From Micavibrio sp. UBA1850 (GTDB lineage Bacteria > Pseudomonadota > Alphaproteobacteria > Micavibrionales > Micavibrionaceae), in assembly GCA_002338525.1 (NCBI GenBank), contig DDIM01000014.1, forward strand, positions 1 through 8,423: a stretch of DNA of 8,423 nucleotides, in the 5' to 3' direction. The notes beneath the pieces were generated by a model. That model made no database searches. It had not been told where the DNA came from and saw nothing but the letters and a program-made list of their open reading frames with translations. Numbering within the stretch: position 1 is the first letter of the stretch; each line of letters begins with the position of its first letter. The position numbers and the translations under genes were made by a program. This document shows, one piece after another, positions 6,209-8,423 of the stretch.

Positions 6209-7573
6209 CTAAAGAATGAGCTGAAGTATGTCGTTTAGATTAGCAAATACCATCAAAAATATGAGGAATGTCATCCCTGCGCGAAAGGCATATTCTTGTG
6301 TTTTTTCTGACACAGGTTTACCCTTCACTGCTTCAACTGCGTACATGACCAGATGACCACCATCAAGCAGTGGAATTGGAAACAAGTTAATCAAACCAAG
6401 ATTAATGGATATCAATGCTGTAAATATGATAAGCGCTATCAATCCTTGCTGTGCCATATCACCTGCAAATGAGGCAATTCTTATCACGCCACCCAGTTCA
6501 GTTAAGCTTCGTGTTCCTGAAAAAATTTGCCCCATCGCACGCATAGTATCGACTGTCACACCCCATGTATATGACACACCCTCGCCTAACGCTTCCACAG
6601 GGCCGTATTTTACAGTGGTACGGTATGGGCCGTCGACCAAAATCAGCGCATCAAACATTGGGCTTTCTTGATCTGCAATCGAGGCATTTGCCTCCCTGCT
6701 TGGTGCAACTTTAAATGCCATATTATCATCGGTTGTCGATTTAAATTTTACCGTAAACTGATTATTGAGATTTTTATCTATGGCTTGACGTGTTGCTGCA
6801 ATATTTTCTTCATTCATTGCAACGCCGTTAATTTCGTCAATTTCACTGATTAAAAAGCCACTACTGGGCCCTAAAACACCAATACGGCCAATCTCTTGAT
6901 CAAAACGGCCCTCAATGACAATGCGCTCAGGTTTTACCGTCAATGTCTCCTGTTCACCATCTCGATCAACAAGAAACGTCATCTCATCATCAAGGGCAAT
7001 CGTCACAGAGCGTGTTATATCGCCAAAGCGTCGTGCCTTTTTACCGTTAATTTCTAAAACACGGTCATGCGGCATAAAGCCGGCCTCTTCTGCTGGACTT
7101 CCAATCTGTACGGCCGTAACAACTGGTGCGACCTCGACCTTACCGTTGAAGGCAAACAAGCCTGCCAATAAAATAATAGCAAATACAAAATTGATCCCTG
7201 GGCCTGCGGCAACAATTGAGGCGCGCTTCCATACAGGTTGCGTGAAAAAAGCAACTTTTTTGTCTTCTTCAGAATATGCGACCGCCTCACCATGGCCTGC
7301 GCTTGCAGGATCGGCATCGCCAAACATTTTTACGTACCCACCAAGTGGCAGCAGAGAGAATTTCCACCGCGTGCCATTCTTAGCGGTGTAGCCCCACACT
7401 TCCTTTCCAAAACCAATGGAAAAAACTTCTACGCGAACGCCACACAGGCGTGCCACGATAAAATGTCCCCACTCATGAACAAACACAAGTATTGTTAATA
7501 CAAGCAAAAAGCTTGCACCGTATAACCATACATTTTCAAAAAACATTTGCGCAAATGTGAAAAAAGCATCCAT
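6209..7573 (-). CDS. rseP: Site-2 intramembrane metalloprotease RseP
   Basis: RseP is an inner-membrane zinc protease that cuts transmembrane substrates. In E. coli these include the anti-sigma factor RseA; in Caulobacter the homologue MmpA cuts PodJ. The protein is 454 residues. HEWGH (33-37) lies in the first membrane segment (about 17-40) and supplies the zinc ligands and catalytic Glu34. NLFPIPLLDGG (396-406) carries the third zinc ligand, Asp404, in a membrane segment. Further membrane segments lie at about 124-143, 377-398 and 430-450. A PDZ domain spans about 145-220 (GSPAEEAGF, 158-166). Residues about 236-318 form an additional stretch resembling a divergent second PDZ, which makes the protein longer than many alphaproteobacterial homologues as I recall them. 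It follows dxr by 41 bp. The start gives the standard short N-terminus, but its Shine-Dalgarno sequence is weak (GGA 11 bases upstream). The local substrate is unknown. Confidence 0.95.
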   Translation of the reverse strand: MDAFFTFAQMFFENVWLYGASFLLVLTILVFVHEWGHFIVARLCGVRVEVFSIGFGKEVWGYTAKNGTRWKFSLLPLGGYVKMFGDADPASAGHGEAVAYSEEDKKVAFFTQPVWKRASIVAAGPGINFVFAIILLAGLFAFNGKVEVAPVVTAVQIGSPAEEAGFMPHDRVLEINGKKARRFGDITRSVTIALDDEMTFLVDRDGEQETLTVKPERIVIEGRFDQEIGRIGVLGPSSGFLISEIDEINGVAMNEENIAATRQAIDKNLNNQFTVKFKSTTDDNMAFKVAPSREANASIADQESPMFDALILVDGPYRTTVKYGPVEALGEGVSYTWGVTVDTMRAMGQIFSGTRSLTELGGVIRIASFAGDMAQQGLIALIIFTALISINLGLINLFPIPLLDGGHLVMYAVEAVKGKPVSEKTQEYAFRAGMTFLIFLMVFANLNDILQLIL

Positions 7574-7614
7574 GAGTTATTCAGTCCATTTCTATTTCAT
7601 TAACTGTAACGCGC

Positions 7615-8423
7615 CTAAGCGGCATATGATTTGTTTAAGTGGTCACGACAATACGTTCGCACAGTTTGATCCAAATCAATAACCTCTTCAAGGCTAGATA
7701 TTTTATTGTTGTAATCTCTTTCGAGTGCGTGACGAATGATATCTACGATACCACCAAAAGCTATACGATTTGTTAAGAATGCTTCAACGGCAATTTCATT
7801 TGCGGCGTTAAACACTAATGGGGCGCACCCACCCGCTCTTAGAACATCATAAGCCATTGCAAGTGCAGGAAATTTTTTCACATCGGGTTGTTCGAATGTT
7901 AATTGTGAAAGAGCCTTTATATCTAGATGACGCCCACATGTCTCAATACGCTCTGGATAGCCAAGCGCATTTACAATTGGTGTCGACATATCCGCAGCTC
8001 CCAATTGCGCAAGCACAGAACCATCACGATATTGCACCATTGAGTGAACAATTGATTGTGGATGCACCAACACATCAATTTTACCGGCATTGAGACCAAA
8101 CAAATGGTGAGCCTCAATCACCTCAAGCCCTTTATTGACCATAGAGGCACTGTCTACCGAAATTTTTGCCCCCATTGACCAGTTAGGGTGAGCGATTGCT
8201 TGTTCAGGTGTTGCCGTTTCAATGTCAGACTTTGACCATGTGCGAAACGGTCCGCCTGAGGCGGTCAAGACGATGCGTTCTATAGCTTCGCGGTTTTGTG
8301 CCTCAAACACTTGGAAAATTGCGTTATGTTCGCTGTCCACTGGCAAAATGGTTGCGCCGTACTCTACGGCCGTTTTCATGACCAATTCACCTGCAGATAC
8401 CAAAGGCTCTTTATTTGCAATGG
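7615..8423 (-). CDS. dxr: 1-deoxy-D-xylulose 5-phosphate reductoisomerase Dxr, 5' end cut by window
   Basis: Dxr converts 1-deoxy-D-xylulose 5-phosphate to 2-C-methylerythritol 4-phosphate with NADPH, the committed step of the MEP isoprenoid pathway, in the cytosol. The visible 268 residues are the C-terminal two thirds of a protein of about 390. The frame is open to the window edge and reads IANKEPLVSAGE at the boundary, the family's ANKE segment, so the true start lies outside. PVDSEHNAIFQ holds the metal-binding Asp and Glu (E. coli Asp150, Glu152). HPNWSMGAKISVDSASMVNKGLEVIEAH holds the substrate-binding His, Ser, Asn and Lys and the third metal ligand Glu. An internal TTG at 8403 could be mistaken for a start but lies within the conserved region. 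rseP follows after 41 bp, a pairing common in Proteobacteria. Confidence 0.97.
   Translation of the reverse strand, partial: IANKEPLVSAGELVMKTAVEYGATILPVDSEHNAIFQVFEAQNREAIERIVLTASGGPFRTWSKSDIETATPEQAIAHPNWSMGAKISVDSASMVNKGLEVIEAHHLFGLNAGKIDVLVHPQSIVHSMVQYRDGSVLAQLGAADMSTPIVNALGYPERIETCGRHLDIKALSQLTFEQPDVKKFPALAMAYDVLRAGGCAPLVFNAANEIAVEAFLTNRIAFGGIVDIIRHALERDYNNKISSLEEVIDLDQTVRTYCRDHLNKSYAA

Noticed and set aside
6915..7391. 158-residue open frame on the plus strand opposite rseP
   Set aside because: It is antisense to strongly conserved rseP codons, its translation resembles no family I know, and it has no ribosome binding site that I can see. It is a shadow of the real gene.
8401..8403. 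TTG as a start codon for dxr
   Set aside because: It lies directly after the conserved ANKE segment, and the frame continues to the window edge, so the gene starts outside.

Overview
The window looks chromosomal and comes from a Gram-negative bacterium, most likely an alphaproteobacterium. All eight genes lie on the minus strand. In transcription order (right to left) they are dxr (5' end outside the window), rseP, bamA, skp/ompH, lpxD, fabZ, lpxA and lpxI (3' end outside the window). This order, with LpxI directly after LpxA, is typical of Alphaproteobacteria. By eye the base composition is on the AT side, in the low-to-mid 40s % GC (not computed), so this is not one of the GC-rich members. 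I cannot name the order or genus.

Layout: 8423-7615 is dxr (isoprenoid precursor synthesis). 7573-6209 is rseP (intramembrane site-2 protease). 6208-6090 is a 119-bp gap with a terminator-like hairpin, a promoter-like pair and a good ribosome binding site for the next gene. 6089-3810 is bamA (outer-membrane protein insertase). 3790-3239 is skp (periplasmic chaperone), followed by lpxD at 3216-2197 and fabZ at 2194-1718. 1717-1610 is a 108-bp gap with no convincing gene. 1609-797 is lpxA, and 830-1 is lpxI, which overlaps the end of lpxA by 34 bp.

The genes form one envelope-building programme. LpxA, LpxD and LpxI carry out early lipid A steps. FabZ supplies elongating acyl chains and draws on the same beta-hydroxyacyl-ACP pool that LpxA and LpxD use. 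BamA and Skp deliver and insert outer-membrane proteins. RseP belongs to envelope proteolysis and stress control, and Dxr feeds the isoprenoid pathway behind undecaprenyl carriers. Spacing is tight from bamA to fabZ (19, 22 and 2 bp), consistent with co-transcription. The two larger gaps are the places where regulation may be reset.

I found no mobile element, CRISPR array, RNA gene or unknown multi-gene system. The points worth a second look are modest: the rseP-bamA gap, an apparent extra segment in RseP, and the small open frames and dyads before lpxA.
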